Shown here: positions 9,699 to 20,177 of the stretch, one piece after another
How the letters are laid out: each line of letters starts with the position of its first letter
Numbering within the stretch: the stretch's first letter is position 1
Assembly (NCBI GenBank): GCA_020881915.1
Contig: JAJFPB010000015.1
Coordinates: forward strand, 1-54,848
Direction: 5' to 3'
DNA from: Paramyrothecium sp. XJ0827
Lineage: Eukaryota; Ascomycota; Sordariomycetes; Hypocreales; Stachybotryaceae
Length of the DNA stretch: 54,848 nt
Notes under the pieces: model-generated
Told to the model about the DNA's origin: nothing
Seen by the model: only the letters and a program-made list of their open reading frames with translations
The model's database searches: none
Translations under genes and position numbers: made by a program

Positions 9699-9824
9699 TA
9701 TAGGATGGTATGATCCTTTTTATCCAAAAATAAATAACTATTATGGTAAATTTTCAATTTGTATGCAGTAAAATTGCTGTAACATTAAAAATAAATAAAG
9801 GTATAATTTCTATATCTTTTAAAT

Positions 9825-9849
9825 TTAATCGTTCTTTAAGAACGATTAA
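9825..9849 (+). other. 11-bp stem-loop directly before trnP
   Basis: Perfect arms TTAATCGTTCT (9825-9835) and AGAACGATTAA (9839-9849) with a 3-nt loop. The stem ends at the base before trnP, so it may influence 5' processing of that tRNA; the role is inferred. The same structure is present in pass 2. Confidence 0.55.
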
Positions 9850-9922
9850 CGGATTAGGCCGGCTTTGGTGAGGCATCTCGTTTGGGGCGGGAACTAGTTA
9901 TGTTCGAATCATAATAATCCGA
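9850..9922 (+). tRNA. trnP: tRNA-Pro (anticodon TGG)
   Basis: Acceptor CGGATTA/TAATCCG, anticodon stem TCTCG/CGGGA around TTTGGGG. Pass 2 has one extra G just after the acceptor stem. Confidence 0.9.
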
Positions 9923-12647
9923 AAATAAGAACTATTAGAAATAAAATAATAGATATAATTCTATTATATAAAAAAATTTTAGTAATATAATTTATAGTAA
10001 ATTTATACTATATAAAAAAGAATATAAAGATATATATATATATTTCATATATGAAATATATAAGTATATAAAGGAATTATTACAGAGTCTTAGCTATGTA
10101 TTAAAGAGGCCTTTTTTCATTTAAATATAGATTATGAAATAATAATTAGTTAAGTTATCTTATTTATAACTATTGAGTATTAACTCTATAGTTATCTAAT
10201 TATAAATAGTAATTTAATATGTTATAAACTCTAAGAGAAATCAGATAATAAACGAAGTGAATTGAAATATCTTAGTAACTTCAGGAAAAGAAATCAAAAG
10301 AGATTCTACAATTAGCGTGAGTGAAAGTAGAGAAGTCTAATAAGTAAAATGGTCAATAAACTGTTTGAATATGGGGAACCTTCCTCAAAGACTAAATATA
10401 ATACATAAGCGATAGCGTAAAAGGACCGTAAGGGAAATAGATGAAAATAGTAATTTTATAAGCAGTTCGATTAACATAACACATGATAAAGAACGTACCT
10501 TTTGCATAATGGGTCACCAAGTTAACATTAGATGCGAGTAAATGCGTAGGTAAACCGAGCGTTAAAATAACGGTATAGTGTCTAAAGTTAGACCCGAAGC
10601 CTGGTGATTTTACCATGATCAGGATTATAAAAGTCCGAACCGATTATTGTAGCATAAATATCGGAAGAATTGTGGTAGGTGTAGTGAAAGACAACACTGA
10701 CTAGGATAGCTGGTTTTCTGCGAAACCTATAATAGTAGGCAATTTAAGTAAATATCTTAGCAGGTACAGAATTTAATCTCAGACAAGACATATATATATG
10801 TTTTATATTGTACAAATTGGGGGATCGTGAAGATTTTACCAGTGAGTATGTAGACTCGGAATGGCAAAGATATCTCTTGAATTATCAGACATAGAATGAT
10901 AAGGTTGTATGTCAAAAGGGAAACAGCCCAGAACAAGAGTTAAGGTTCCTAAATTATTAGTTAAGTGAAATTAAGAAAGTTTTTATTAAAGTCGACAAGG
11001 AGATAGGCTTAGAAGCAGCCATAATTTTATGACCTCGTAACAGAGCGCTTGTTAAGTTATAAAAGCATCGAAAATTTAACGGATCTAAACAATATACCGA
11101 AACCTTGTCCATACCATATTATAAGAAGAAAACTCTTTTAATTAAATGGGGTAGCAGAACGTTGAGGTAATTTAAGCTCTTTTTTTTTTAAATAAAGTTA
11201 TAAATAATTAACTCAAGTGATAATGGTGACATGAGTAACTAAAAGAAAGTATGTAGGCCCTACCTTAATCGGGGGTTGACACACTTTCCGCCTTAAGCTT
11301 ATGGACGTGGTAAACCACATTAAGTAACGGCCTCTAAGTTTATAGTACCTAAAGGTTTAAACGATGAGTGAATTTTTTTTACTAAGGACAACATTTTAGT
11401 GTAAAATGTGCTGGAAAAAAGTAAATATACTTGTAAGTATACATATAGAAATATATGTACAACTGCAAAAGAACTAACCGTACCTAGACACTGAAACAAG
11501 TAAGCTAGTAGAGAATACGAAGGCGTGAATGAGCTAACAATCATAAAGGAACTCGGCAAATTGACTACCGTAACTTCGGGATAAGGAGGGCTCAATATTC
11601 TTGATTAATATCAAGTAAAAAGGAAGAAGCATAAAATAATGTTGTACGACTGTTTAATTAAAACACAGCACTTTGCTCAAAGATTAAAAATCTAAGTATA
11701 AAGTGTGATATCTGCCCGGTGCCGGCTGGTTAACAGAAATAATTAAATATACTACTATTTGATGTTGACGGAAACCCCGGTTAAAGGCGGCCTTAACGTG
11801 AGGGTCCTAAGGTAGCGAAATGCCTTGGCCGTTAAATGCGGTCTTGCATGAATGGTGTAACGATACAACAGCTGTCTCTATGATTGACTCAGTGAAATTG
11901 GAATAGCTGTGCAGATACAGCTTACCTCTAGTTAGACGAGAAGACCCTATGCAGCTTTACTGTCACTAATTATAGAGTATGATAAACAATTTTCAGACTA
12001 TAAGGTAATACATATGTATAACTGAGAGACCTTTTTTTTTTTTTTCATATGAATGAAGTAGTTTAGGATGGGCTCGTAATGTATAATTAATATAACTTTA
12101 CTGAGTTATTTCAATTTAGAGTACGCTCTAATTTGGTTAATTATATTTACAAGTTCATAGTAGACTAGCCTAATTCTGCTTATTTAGTTCAGTTAATGAA
12201 CAAATAAGTACCCTTTGGTAAGGAACTATCGCTAGGGGACAGTTTATGTGGGGCACAGACCCTGTAAAGAGTAAACAGGAGTGTCTAAAATTTACAATCA
12301 ATTTTGTTTGCAATTTTGAGTAGTTTAACTATAATTAATCGTATACAATTATATATATTTACATTTATTGTAAATATGTTTAAAATTAGGTAAGATTTTC
12401 ACTATGGTGAAAATAGAGAATTTAAAATCTTATGGAGATTGTTTGCTTTGCAAGCTCTTCTAAGTATTTTTTAGCTATTCTAGTTTATGCTAAAATAGTT
12501 ATGTTTTTTAATTCTAAAAAGCTCAACGGCTAAATCTTGCCTTACTGTTTGATTATCTACAAATCTTACAGTTGCGTAAGCAGGGCATAGGATCACAAGA
12601 TACAAAAAGGAAAGATCTTGGATTATTGGAAAAGCTACGCTAGGGAT

Positions 12648-14367
12648 GTTAAGTTGTCCTTTAATATTTTATTAAAATTAATACAAATTGGGTAAATTTC
12701 AAGAATTACTAATATGAGTAGTAAACTTGAAGCGAAGTTTATCTTAGCATAACTATAAGATAAAAACGTTCAACGACTATAAGGTGAGTGTTATGCAATA
12801 TGATAAGTTTTTAACAGAACTCATTTACACAATAATCCTTTACTACTACCCAACATTTTTATTAAAGCATATTAAAAAAAAAAAAAGAAAGAAAGCGTAT
12901 GCGCCTTAAATTCTAAATTATGAAAATATTTAATAACAATTTAAAAAAACTCGAAAATTGTTACTTTGCGGAATAAAGTAGGTGATACAGGAAAAATGAA
13001 ATATTTGCCCTCATTTACTAAAGAATGAAAAAACACTATTTATTCTTTTAATAAAAATATAGTGAAAAATATCCCAGTAAATAATTTAAATATAAATAAA
13101 ATAATTAAAAGTTATTTTAATCTATATTTTAAAAATACTAAATTTATTAACGCAGAAGAAACTAAATTTTTAAAACTTACAAAAAGACGTAACTTATTAA
13201 GAAGAATATTTGTAAGTGATGCTGAAATAAAATATACAAATAATAAAGCAGTTATTACTTTATTTGTAGTTAATAGAGAAAAAAGAATTTTAACAAATAA
13301 ATTTTTAAGAATTAATAATTTAATAAGTAAAAATTTATTAAGACGTTGTTATTTACTATTTAAAAAAAATATTTCAAAAATTTATATTACATTAAGTAAC
13401 TATAAAAATGAATATTTTTTTATTAAAGATATTGTAAGAAAAAATAAATTTATTAATTATAAATTAACTTATTTAAATACATTTATAAAACTAAAACATC
13501 TTTATTTTAAAAAAGTCTGAAGTATTATTTTAAATAAATATTCTTTAACTTATTTAAGATTAGTAAGAAAATTTCATTTAACTTATTCTCTTAATCAGTA
13601 TAAATTTAATAAATTAATACTTTTACCTAAATTAAGTACTATATTAACTAAGATAATAGGAAAGAAAATAGAATATAATATAATAAATTTAAAATCTATT
13701 GCATATAATGCGGATTTATTTACCAATGTTTTAGCTTTAAAATTGAAAAATTTAAAAAATAATTATATGACAAGTATATTCAGTATTTTAAATAAAGCAT
13801 ATTTACCTGTAACTAATAGAATAACAGAAAGAGCATCATCTAAAGGTCGTGCCGAAAAATTATTGTCATCTAAATTTAAAAATCTAAAAATTATATCTCA
13901 TTTATCCGATAAACAAAACTTGGATAAATTATTAAATGAATTGGATAAAACTAATGATGACAAAAAGAAAAAACTATACATAGTGTAGTTTATAATTCTA
14001 TAGGTTATAAAAACATGGGTGGTATAAGATTAGAAGTTAAAGGTAGATTAACTAAACGTTATAGAGCTGATAGATCTATATATTTTGCTAAATGAAAAGG
14101 TGGATTGAAAAATATAGATTCTTCATTTAAACGTTTAAGTTCAGTTTTATTTAGAGGAAATACTAATTCAAATGTTCATTATTCATTATCAACAGGAAAG
14201 CGTCGTATCGGAGCTTTTGCAGTTAAAGGTTGAATAGGTGGTAAATAAATAAAAATATATTTATAAATATGCGTGCGAAAGCTAATAAAAATGAAGACAT
14301 AGTCTGAACCATTTTGAGAAAAATGGAAATATAAGCATATTATTATATGCTTAATGATAACATATAG
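12648..14367 (+). other. Group I intron in rnl carrying rps3
   Basis: The intron lies between exon ends CTACGCTAGGGAT and AACAGGCTAATTTG, the site corresponding to E. coli 23S position 2449, the known home of the rps3 intron in Pezizomycotina. The last exon base is T and the last intron base is G, as group I splicing requires. The core is visible: R-like GTTCAACGACTATAAGG near 12768 and S-like AGACATAGTCTGAACC near 14295, which can form P7. Only ribosomal protein S3 is encoded, no homing endonuclease. Confidence 0.88.
12920..14248 (+). CDS. rps3: Ribosomal protein S3 (intron-encoded; indels in this pass)
   Basis: Small-subunit ribosomal protein encoded in the rnl intron; consensus about 443 residues. 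The start MKIFNNNLKK is followed by the family motif MKYLPSFTKEWKNTIYSFN, and the C-terminus has GGIRLEVKGRLTKRYRADRS and KRRIGAFAVKGWIGGK. Very Lys/Asn/Ile-rich, as in other fungal mitochondrial S3. Two A residues are missing in a run near 12953 and one near 13974, which break the frame here; pass 2 restores these two but lacks single bases elsewhere. Combining both passes gives one open frame. Confidence 0.9.
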
Positions 14368-14966
14368 AACAGGCTAATTTGCGCAAGAGTGTACAAAATG
14401 AGTGCGCGGTTTGGCACCTCGATGTCGGCTTAACTTATCCTCATGGATGCAGAAACTATGTAGGGTGCGACTGTTCGTCGAAAAAAAAAGTTACATGAGC
14501 TGGGTTAAATACGTCGTGAGACAGTATGGTTTCTATCTTCTAGAGGGAATTAGAATAAAATAAGAACTAACTTTTGTACGAAAGGAACAAGAAGAATTTT
14601 TAGTAGCGTAAGCTGCGGATTATAGTTACTAATCCCTGGTTTACCTGTTGTTTATGTGCCTAATATTAAATATAAAGTATATTCAATAAACTAAAAAGAT
14701 GAGAGTATACTTTATATATGTATTACTATACATATGGATGTTTCTTTCACTAAGATAAATATATAGCATAAGCACGGCAGGAAAGCTAAATTGGTTAAGG
14801 ATAAGTGCTGAAAGCATATAGGCACGAAGCTTATCTTAAGATATTTCTTAAATATGCGTATTATAATAATACGGAATAGGCTTTATCTGTAAGGATCTAG
14901 AGATTATAAAGAATAAAGTACTAAATTAATAAATAACTAGTTATACATATATCTATATTCATATTT

Positions 14967-15037
14967 GCCTGGTTAGCATAAAAGTAATGCAATTGTTTTG
15001 TAGTCAATAGAAGCAAGTGCGATACTTGCACTGGGCT
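14967..15037 (+). tRNA. trnT: tRNA-Thr (anticodon TGT)
   Basis: Acceptor GCCTGGT/ACTGGGC with two G-U pairs, loop TTTGTAG, T-stem GCAAG/CTTGC. First gene of the large tRNA cluster after rnl. Confidence 0.88.
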
Positions 15038-15042
15038 ATTAA

Positions 15043-15114
15043 GGATTAGTAGTCAAGTGGTAAGACATAGCTCTTTCAATGCTACCATCGCAGGTTCGAA
15101 TCCTGTCTAGTCTA
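15043..15114 (+). tRNA. trnE: tRNA-Glu (anticodon TTC)
   Basis: Acceptor GGATTAG/CTAGTCT, loop CTTTCAA, T-arm CAGG-TTCGAAT-CCTG. Confidence 0.88.
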
Positions 15115-15118
15115 AGGA

Positions 15119-15189
15119 AGCGGGTTAGTGTAATAGTAACATATTCGGCTCATGCCCGGATGATATGGGTGCGAATCCTATGCCCGTTT
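15119..15189 (+). tRNA. trnM: tRNA-Met (anticodon CAT), copy a
   Basis: Anticodon stem TTCGG/CCGGA around CTCATGC; acceptor AGCGGGT/GCCCGTT includes G-U pairs. One of three CAT tRNAs in the circle; initiator and elongator roles cannot be assigned with certainty. Confidence 0.85.
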
Positions 15190-15368
15190 ATACATACTTA
15201 TACTAGTATTATTACTAAAAATTTTTTATATATTAATATATTTAACTATAGATTTATATAAATTTTAGACTTCTACATTCTTCATATTTATTTTGTAAAA
15301 ATATTAAAAATAAGATCTATTAGTGATAAACAAAAAATTTAAATGTTTTTAGAAATTAAAGAACATCA

Positions 15369-15441
15369 AGGGTTATAGCTTAATCGGTAAAGCATACTGC
15401 TCATAACAGTACTTATAAGTGTTCAAGTCACTTTAGCCCTA
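15369..15441 (+). tRNA. trnM: tRNA-Met (anticodon CAT), copy b
   Basis: Acceptor AGGGTTA/TAGCCCT, D-stem GCTT/AAGC, anticodon stem TACTG/CAGTA around CTCATAA. The 5' spacer from 15190 is AT-rich without a gene. Confidence 0.88.
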
Positions 15442-15442
15442 A

Positions 15443-15522
15443 GCCTAAGTGCTGGAATCGGTAGACAGTGACTTAAGCTTTTCTGGAGTATTTCCGTGGG
15501 TGTTCGAGTCACTCCTTAGGTA
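15443..15522 (+). tRNA. trnL: tRNA-Leu (anticodon TAA), 3 bases short in this pass
   Basis: Acceptor GCCTAAG/CTTAGGT, loop CTTAAGC, long variable arm. The 5' side of the anticodon stem lacks three A residues here; pass 2 (46248-46330) has GAAAA/TTTTC and is clearly the correct form. Confidence 0.85.
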
Positions 15523-15573
15523 GTAGGGTATTAATTTTATTTTACGAGATAAAATTTGTTTATAATACTACTA
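15519..15573 (+). other. Long AT stem-loop after trnL
   Basis: Outer arms TAGTAGGGTATTA and ATAATACTACTA pair imperfectly, and inside them ATTTTATTTTA faces GATAAAAT around CGA. It begins in the last bases of trnL, so it may compete with or help 3' processing; purely structural inference. Confidence 0.4.
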
Positions 15574-15708
15574 AAACAAAAATTAATATGTAGAAGCTAT
15601 ATATCAATAAAATCATGAGAAATTATTTATTTATTATGAAATTTTCATTCATACATCCTAATTTAAATATTATATCTAATTTAGAATTATATATTTATGA
15701 TTCTGGAG

Positions 15709-15780
15709 GGGGATATAGTTTAATTGGTAAAACTGCGATTTTGCATATCGTTAATTCGGGTTCGATTCCTGATATCTCCA
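15709..15780 (+). tRNA. trnA: tRNA-Ala (anticodon TGC)
   Basis: Acceptor GGGGATA/TATCTCC, D-stem GTTT/AAAC, anticodon stem GCGAT/ATCGT around TTTGCAT. Pass 2 has one more G just upstream of the acceptor. Confidence 0.88.
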
Positions 15781-15782
15781 AA

Positions 15783-15855
15783 GCTCAGATAACTCAATTG
15801 GTAGAGTGAAGCATTGAAGCTGCTTTTGTTGTAAGTTCGAGTCTTACTTTGGGCA
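15783..15855 (+). tRNA. trnF: tRNA-Phe (anticodon GAA)
   Basis: Acceptor GCTCAGA/TTTGGGC with G-U pairs, anticodon stem AAGCA/TGCTT around TTGAAGC. Confidence 0.9.
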
Positions 15856-15896
15856 AAGGATATGTAAAACAACTGTTTTGTATATCATATAAGTTA

Positions 15897-15967
15897 GCGG
15901 GTGTAGGTTAACGGTAGACTTTCCGATTTCCACTCGGCGTGTGTCAGTTCAAATCTGACTACCCGTA
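15897..15967 (+). tRNA. trnG: tRNA-Gly (anticodon TCC), locus 2
   Basis: Same as 8547-8617 except A to G at acceptor position 7, which forms a G-U pair. The similarity ends at the gene borders, so the tRNA gene alone seems duplicated. Which locus is ancestral cannot be told from the sequence. Confidence 0.85.
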
Positions 15968-16015
15968 ATTATTAATTTAAATAATGAATTCTAAGAGAAA
16001 ATAGACTCTTAGTAA

Positions 16016-16088
16016 GGGACTTTAGTATAATGGTCAATGCGTAGGACTTTTAATCCTTAAGATATGGGTTCGAATCCCATAAGTCCTA
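16016..16088 (+). tRNA. trnK: tRNA-Lys (anticodon TTT)
   Basis: Acceptor GGGACTT/AAGTCCT, loop CTTTTAA, T-stem TGGG-TTCGAAT-CCCA. Preceded by a hairpin with arms CTAAGAG/CTCTTAG (15991-16012). Confidence 0.9.
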
Positions 16089-16128
16089 ATAATTAATATA
16101 TAATAATAAATAAAATTTTACAAATTAA

Positions 16129-16210
16129 AGAGATATGTTGAAATTGGTAAACAAACTTCGTTTAGGCCGAGGTGGTGAAAGCCTTGCACGTTCGAGTCGT
16201 GTTATCTCTA
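16129..16210 (+). tRNA. trnL: tRNA-Leu (anticodon TAG)
   Basis: Acceptor AGAGATA/TATCTCT, anticodon stem CTTCG/CGAGG around TTTAGGC, long variable arm. Reads CUN leucine codons. Confidence 0.9.
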
Positions 16211-16351
16211 GACTATACTACTTAATTTAAATTATCTAATAAAGAATATTTAAGTTAATATACATTAATACAAAATAAAAAAGTCTAATATTAAATTTAA
16301 AAATAAAAAACATTTCTTTTATTAAACTTAAATATATTATTATACAATAAA

Positions 16352-16424
16352 TATCATATAGATCAATAGGTAGATCACGAATTTTTGGTATTCGGAGTTA
16401 AGTGTTCGAATCACTTTATGATAA
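16352..16424 (+). tRNA. trnQ: tRNA-Gln (anticodon TTG)
   Basis: Acceptor TATCATA/TATGATA, D-stem GATC/GATC, anticodon stem CGAAT/ATTCG around TTTTGGT. The 141-bp spacer before it is AT-rich with no gene seen. Confidence 0.9.
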
Positions 16425-16457
16425 AAGTTATCTGGACTTTATCCAGTATTGCGCCAA

Positions 16458-16532
16458 GGTAGATATAGTTCAATCGGTGGAACAACCATTTGTGGCATGG
16501 TAGGCTCTCAGTTCGAATCTGAGTATTTACCC
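16458..16532 (+). tRNA. trnH: tRNA-His (anticodon GTG)
   Basis: Acceptor GGTAGAT/ATTTACC, anticodon stem ACCAT/ATGGT around TTGTGGC, discriminator C as expected for histidine. Confidence 0.9.
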
Positions 16533-16575
16533 TGAGAAAATTTGTCTCTTTTTAACAAAAATAAGTAATAATAAT

Positions 16576-16690
16576 ATGAAGGATAATTTTAATATAAATT
16601 TACCTATAGCTAATATAAATCTTTATTGATTTGCCGGATTTTTTAGTGGTCAAAGTTTTTTCTTTGTCAAATTTGAAAAGAGTTCAAGAT
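16576..16690 (+). pseudogene. Remnant of a LAGLIDADG homing endonuclease gene
   Basis: A short frame from ATG 16576 reads NINLYWFAGFFSGQSFFFVK before a TAA. This resembles the start of LAGLIDADG endonucleases (for example LYWFAGFIDGEGSF-type motifs), with TGA as Trp, but both acidic positions of the motif are lost (S, Q) and the frame ends after about 36 codons. In-frame traces may continue to about 16730 (KSGMNNGRY). No rRNA or protein exon surrounds it. It looks like a decayed intron or free-standing gene between trnH and trnM. Pass 2 copy at 47385 has one T fewer. Confidence 0.55.
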
Positions 16691-16746
16691 AAAATTAAAT
16701 TAATAAAATCAGGCATGAATAACGGTAGATATATTTAAATATTTGT

Positions 16747-16806
16747 AGCTATATAAGTTTAAAATAAAAATTTATATTGAATAAAAATAATCTAAAACTT
16801 ATATAG
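16747..16806 (+). other. 13-bp inverted repeat before trnM
   Basis: Arms GCTATATAAGTTT and AAACTTATATAGC are perfect and separated by an AT-rich loop of about 30 bases. The structure ends a few bases before trnM copy c, in both passes. It may be a processing structure or the footprint of the lost element upstream. Confidence 0.5.
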
Positions 16807-16810
16807 CAAA

Positions 16811-16882
16811 GCTTGGTTAGTTTAAGGGTTAAAACAGTAATCTCATACGTTACTTATATAGGTTCGAATCCTATATCAGGCT
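16811..16882 (+). tRNA. trnM: tRNA-Met (anticodon CAT), copy c
   Basis: Acceptor GCTTGGT/ATCAGGC with G-U pairs, anticodon stem GTAAT/GTTAC around CTCATAC. It lies 6 bp before nad2, so its excision would free the nad2 mRNA 5' end. Confidence 0.87.
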
Positions 16883-16888
16883 AATAAT

Positions 16889-18559
16889 ATGTTAATATCT
16901 TCTATATTATCTGTATTATTATCTAATGCCGTCACTAAAAGACGTGATATAGCAATTTTATATAATAGAATTGCTATAATAATTTTAATGTATTGTATTT
17001 TAAATGATATATCCTCTTTAACTGTAGTAACTAAAGGTATTGGACTACATGGAGGTTTATTATTAATTACTAATATAACACAAATATTTCATATATTTGT
17101 CTTTATAGTAAGTGCATTAATATTAACATTGACTAGTTTTTATCCTAGAAAAATATGAACAACAGAATATTCATCTCTAAAAGATATCTTGTTAAATAAT
17201 TTTGTTTATTATAATACAAAAATAATAAATAAAATGGGAGAACATTTAAAAATAATAGAGTATCCTTTAATTATATTATTCATAATAACAGGTGCAATAT
17301 TATTAATGTCTACGAATGATTTAGTTTCAATTTTTTTAGCCATAGAGTTACAAAGTTATGGTTTATATATATTAAGTACTATATATAGAAATTCAGAATT
17401 ATCAACAACAGGTGGATTAATTTATTTCTTATTAGGTGGATTAAGTTCTTGTTTTATTTTATTAGGTACAGGTTTATTATATGCAAATTCAGGTAGTACT
17501 AATTTAGATAGTTTATATATTATAACTAGTATAAGTGATTTAAATTCTACAGATTTATGATATAAACTTATTATTATATAAATTTATTTTTAGTATTATT
17601 TATAGGGTTTTTTTTTTTAAAGTGAGTGCAGCACCATTTCACTTCTGATCTCCTGATGTTTATGATGCTATCCCTACTATAGTTACAACATTTGTAGCTA
17701 TAATAGCTAAAATTTCTATATTCATATTATTATTACAATTAGTTTATTACACTAAAAATAACTTTACTAATGGACAAGGTATGAATTGAACATATATATT
17801 ACTAACTAGTTCTTTATTTTCTATGGTTATAGGAACAGTAGTAGGATTAACTCAATTTAGAATAAAAAGATTGTTTGCATATAGTACTATTTCTCATCTA
17901 GGGTTTATACTTTTAGCTTTAGGTATATCTAGTGTAGAATCAACTCAAGCCTTTATATTCTATTTAACACAATATAGTATTAGTAATTTAAATGCATTTA
18001 TTATATTAATAGCTATAGGATTTTCTTTATATTGTTATACAAGTGAAAATAAGGAACATGAAGAATTAATGGATAAAACTAATTCACCTATACAATTGGT
18101 AAATCAATTAAAAGGTTATTATTATATAAATCCTGTATTGGCTTTAAGTTTAGCAATTACAATCTTTTCATTTGTAGGTGTACCACCTTTAGTAGGTTTT
18201 TTTGGAAAACAGATGGTATTAAGTGCAGCTTTAGATAAAGGTCTGATCTTTTTATCTTTAGTAGCAATATTAACTAGTGTTATAGGAGGAATTTATTATC
18301 TAAGTATAATAAAAGAAATGTTCTTCGATTTACCAGAATATAAAGTAAATACTTTATTAGAAGGAAGAGGTAATGTAATAAATAAAAATAAAACTATAGT
18401 AAAAACTATAAATTTTGATTACAAAAATATAGCTATATCTAGTCCTATATCTTTTGTAATTTCAGTTATTACACATTAATCATCTTATTATTTATTTTTA
18501 TAAATAGAGAATGGCTAAGCATGGGTACCATATTGGTACAATTTTTATTTAATAGTTAA
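16889..18559 (+). CDS. nad2: NADH dehydrogenase subunit 2 (frame broken in this pass)
   Basis: Proton-pumping subunit of complex I, consensus 555 residues. Conserved parts include [28 protein letters not shown] and [13 protein letters not shown]. The frame is disturbed near 17570-17625, where T runs are expanded, and by two extra bases near 18473; pass 2 reads cleanly through both sites. Pass 2 in turn lacks one A near 47745, where this pass is right. The TAA stop overlaps the nad3 ATG by one base (TAATG), a known fungal arrangement suggesting coupled translation. Confidence 0.94.
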
Positions 18560-18977
18560 TGAGTAGCGTAACATTACTTTTTGTGTTTGTGTCAGTTTTA
18601 ACTTTAGTTTTTTTATTACTTAATTTTATCTTAGCTCCTCATAACCCTTATCAAGAAAAATATAGTATTTTTGAATGTGGTTTTCATAGTTTCTTAGGTC
18701 AAAATAGAACTCAATTTGGTGTAAAATTCTTTATTTTTGCCTTAGTTTATTTACTATTAGACTTAGAAATATTAGTAATCTACCCTTTTGGTCTTAGCGG
18801 TTATGAAAATGGAATGGAACCTATGGTTTAATTGTAGTATTATTATTTATAGCAATAATTACAGCAGGATTCGTATTCGAATTAGGAAAAGGGGCTTTAA
18901 AAATAGACAGTAGACAATCTAACACTTATATGTATAAATCTAAAAGATTTATAAATACTTTTATGGAAAATAAATAA
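18559..18977 (+). CDS. nad3: NADH dehydrogenase subunit 3 (5-base insertion in this pass)
   Basis: Small complex I membrane subunit, consensus 137 residues. The loop KYSIFECGFHSF contains the conserved Cys of the ND3 loop involved in the active/deactive transition. Five extra bases near 18812 (GGAAT duplicated) shift the frame here; pass 2 (49363-49776) is open. Starts on the last base of the nad2 stop. Confidence 0.94.
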
Positions 18978-19349
<372 letters not shown>

Positions 19350-19355
19350 ATGGGC

Positions 19356-19373
19356 AGTGAGTGTACACTCACT
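19356..19373 (+). other. 18-bp perfect palindrome after atp9
   Basis: AGTGAGTGTACACTCACT is its own reverse complement and lies 6 bp after the atp9 stop, in both passes. It may be a 3' processing or stabilising structure for atp9 mRNA, or a recombination point; neither is shown. Confidence 0.55.
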
Positions 19374-19427
19374 TATTAGAAAATTCTACCGTATAAAGGT
19401 TAGAAATTAATAAAAAAAAATTAAAAA

Positions 19428-20177
19428 ATGACAAGCATATTTAATATGTTTATATATTTAGATGCACCAGTTGCTTGAGGTTTATATTTTCAAGATAGTG
19501 CAACTCCACAAATGGAAGGATTAGTTGAATTACATGATAATGTAATGTATTATTTAGTATTAATACTATTTGGTGTAGGTTGAGTATTATTTTCTATAAT
19601 GAGAAATTTTGTAGAAAATAAAGCACCTATTTCTCATAAATATTTAAATCATGGTACTCTTATAGAATTAATATGAACTATAACACCTGCTATAATTTTA
19701 ATACTTATAGCTTTTCCATCTTTTAAATTATTATATTTAATGGACGAAGTTAATGATCCTTCTATGACAGTTGTAGCAGAAGGTCATCAATGATATTGAA
19801 GTTACCAATATCCTGATTTTATGAGTTCTGATGATGAATCTATAGAATTTGATTCTTATATTGTACCTGATACAGATTTAGAAGAAGGTGGATTAAGAAT
19901 GTTAGAAGTAGATAACAGAGTTATAGTTCCAGAACTTACACATATAAGATTTGTTGTAACATCAGGAGACGTTATACATTCTTTTGCAGTTCCTTCTTTA
20001 GGGATTAAATGTGACGCATATCCTGGGAGACTGAATCAACTTTCAATCTTTGTTAACAGAGAAGGGACATTTTACGGTCAATGTTCTGAAATTTGCGGGA
20101 TTCTGCATAGTTCTATGCCTATCGTTATTGAATCAAAAAACATATCAAGCTTTGTTAACTGACTTTATAATGTTTAA
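19428..20177 (+). CDS. cox2: Cytochrome c oxidase subunit 2
   Basis: CuA-bearing subunit of complex IV, 249 residues. Two N-terminal membrane helices are followed by a soluble domain with [20 protein letters not shown] and [16 protein letters not shown], giving the CuA ligands (His, two Cys, His, Met, Glu). TGA codons at conserved Trp positions include the aromatic region HQWYWSYQYPD. Open in both passes. The stop TAA at 20175-20177 overlaps the next ORF's start (ATGTTTAA), so the two frames share 8 bases. Confidence 0.96.

Larger units (their letters stand above)
10030..14900 (+). rRNA. rnl: Mitochondrial large-subunit rRNA, interrupted by one group I intron
   Basis: Large-subunit rRNA. Landmarks in order: AGTGAATTGAAATATCTTAG near 10256 (5' domain), AACGTGAGGGTCCTAAGGTA near 11793 (domain IV), GACGAGAAGACCCTATGCAG near 11934 (start of domain V), GGTTTGGCACCTCGATGTCG at 14408 (peptidyl-transferase region), TTGTACGAAAGGAACAAGAA at 14575 (sarcin-ricin loop), and GTGCTGAAAGCATATAGGCA at 14806 (3' end). 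The intron occupies 12648-14367. Both ends are approximate; exon length is about 3.15 kb. Spacer 9923-10029 before it holds only AT-rich sequence and an ATATA inverted repeat near 10036-10061. Confidence 0.92.

Noticed and set aside
10392..11595. Minus-strand frames at 10392-10616 and 11320-11595
   Set aside because: Both lie inside conserved rnl sequence.
12541..12600. TGCGTAAGCA near 12573 as another mobile mini-hairpin
   Set aside because: It coincides with the conserved 23S hairpin GTGCGAAAGCAGG and is ordinary rRNA structure.
15079..15261. Plus-strand frame over trnE and trnM
   Set aside because: Composed of tRNA gene sequence.
15615..15809. 64-codon frame from ATG 15615
   Set aside because: Its second half is trnA and trnF; the first half has no independent support.
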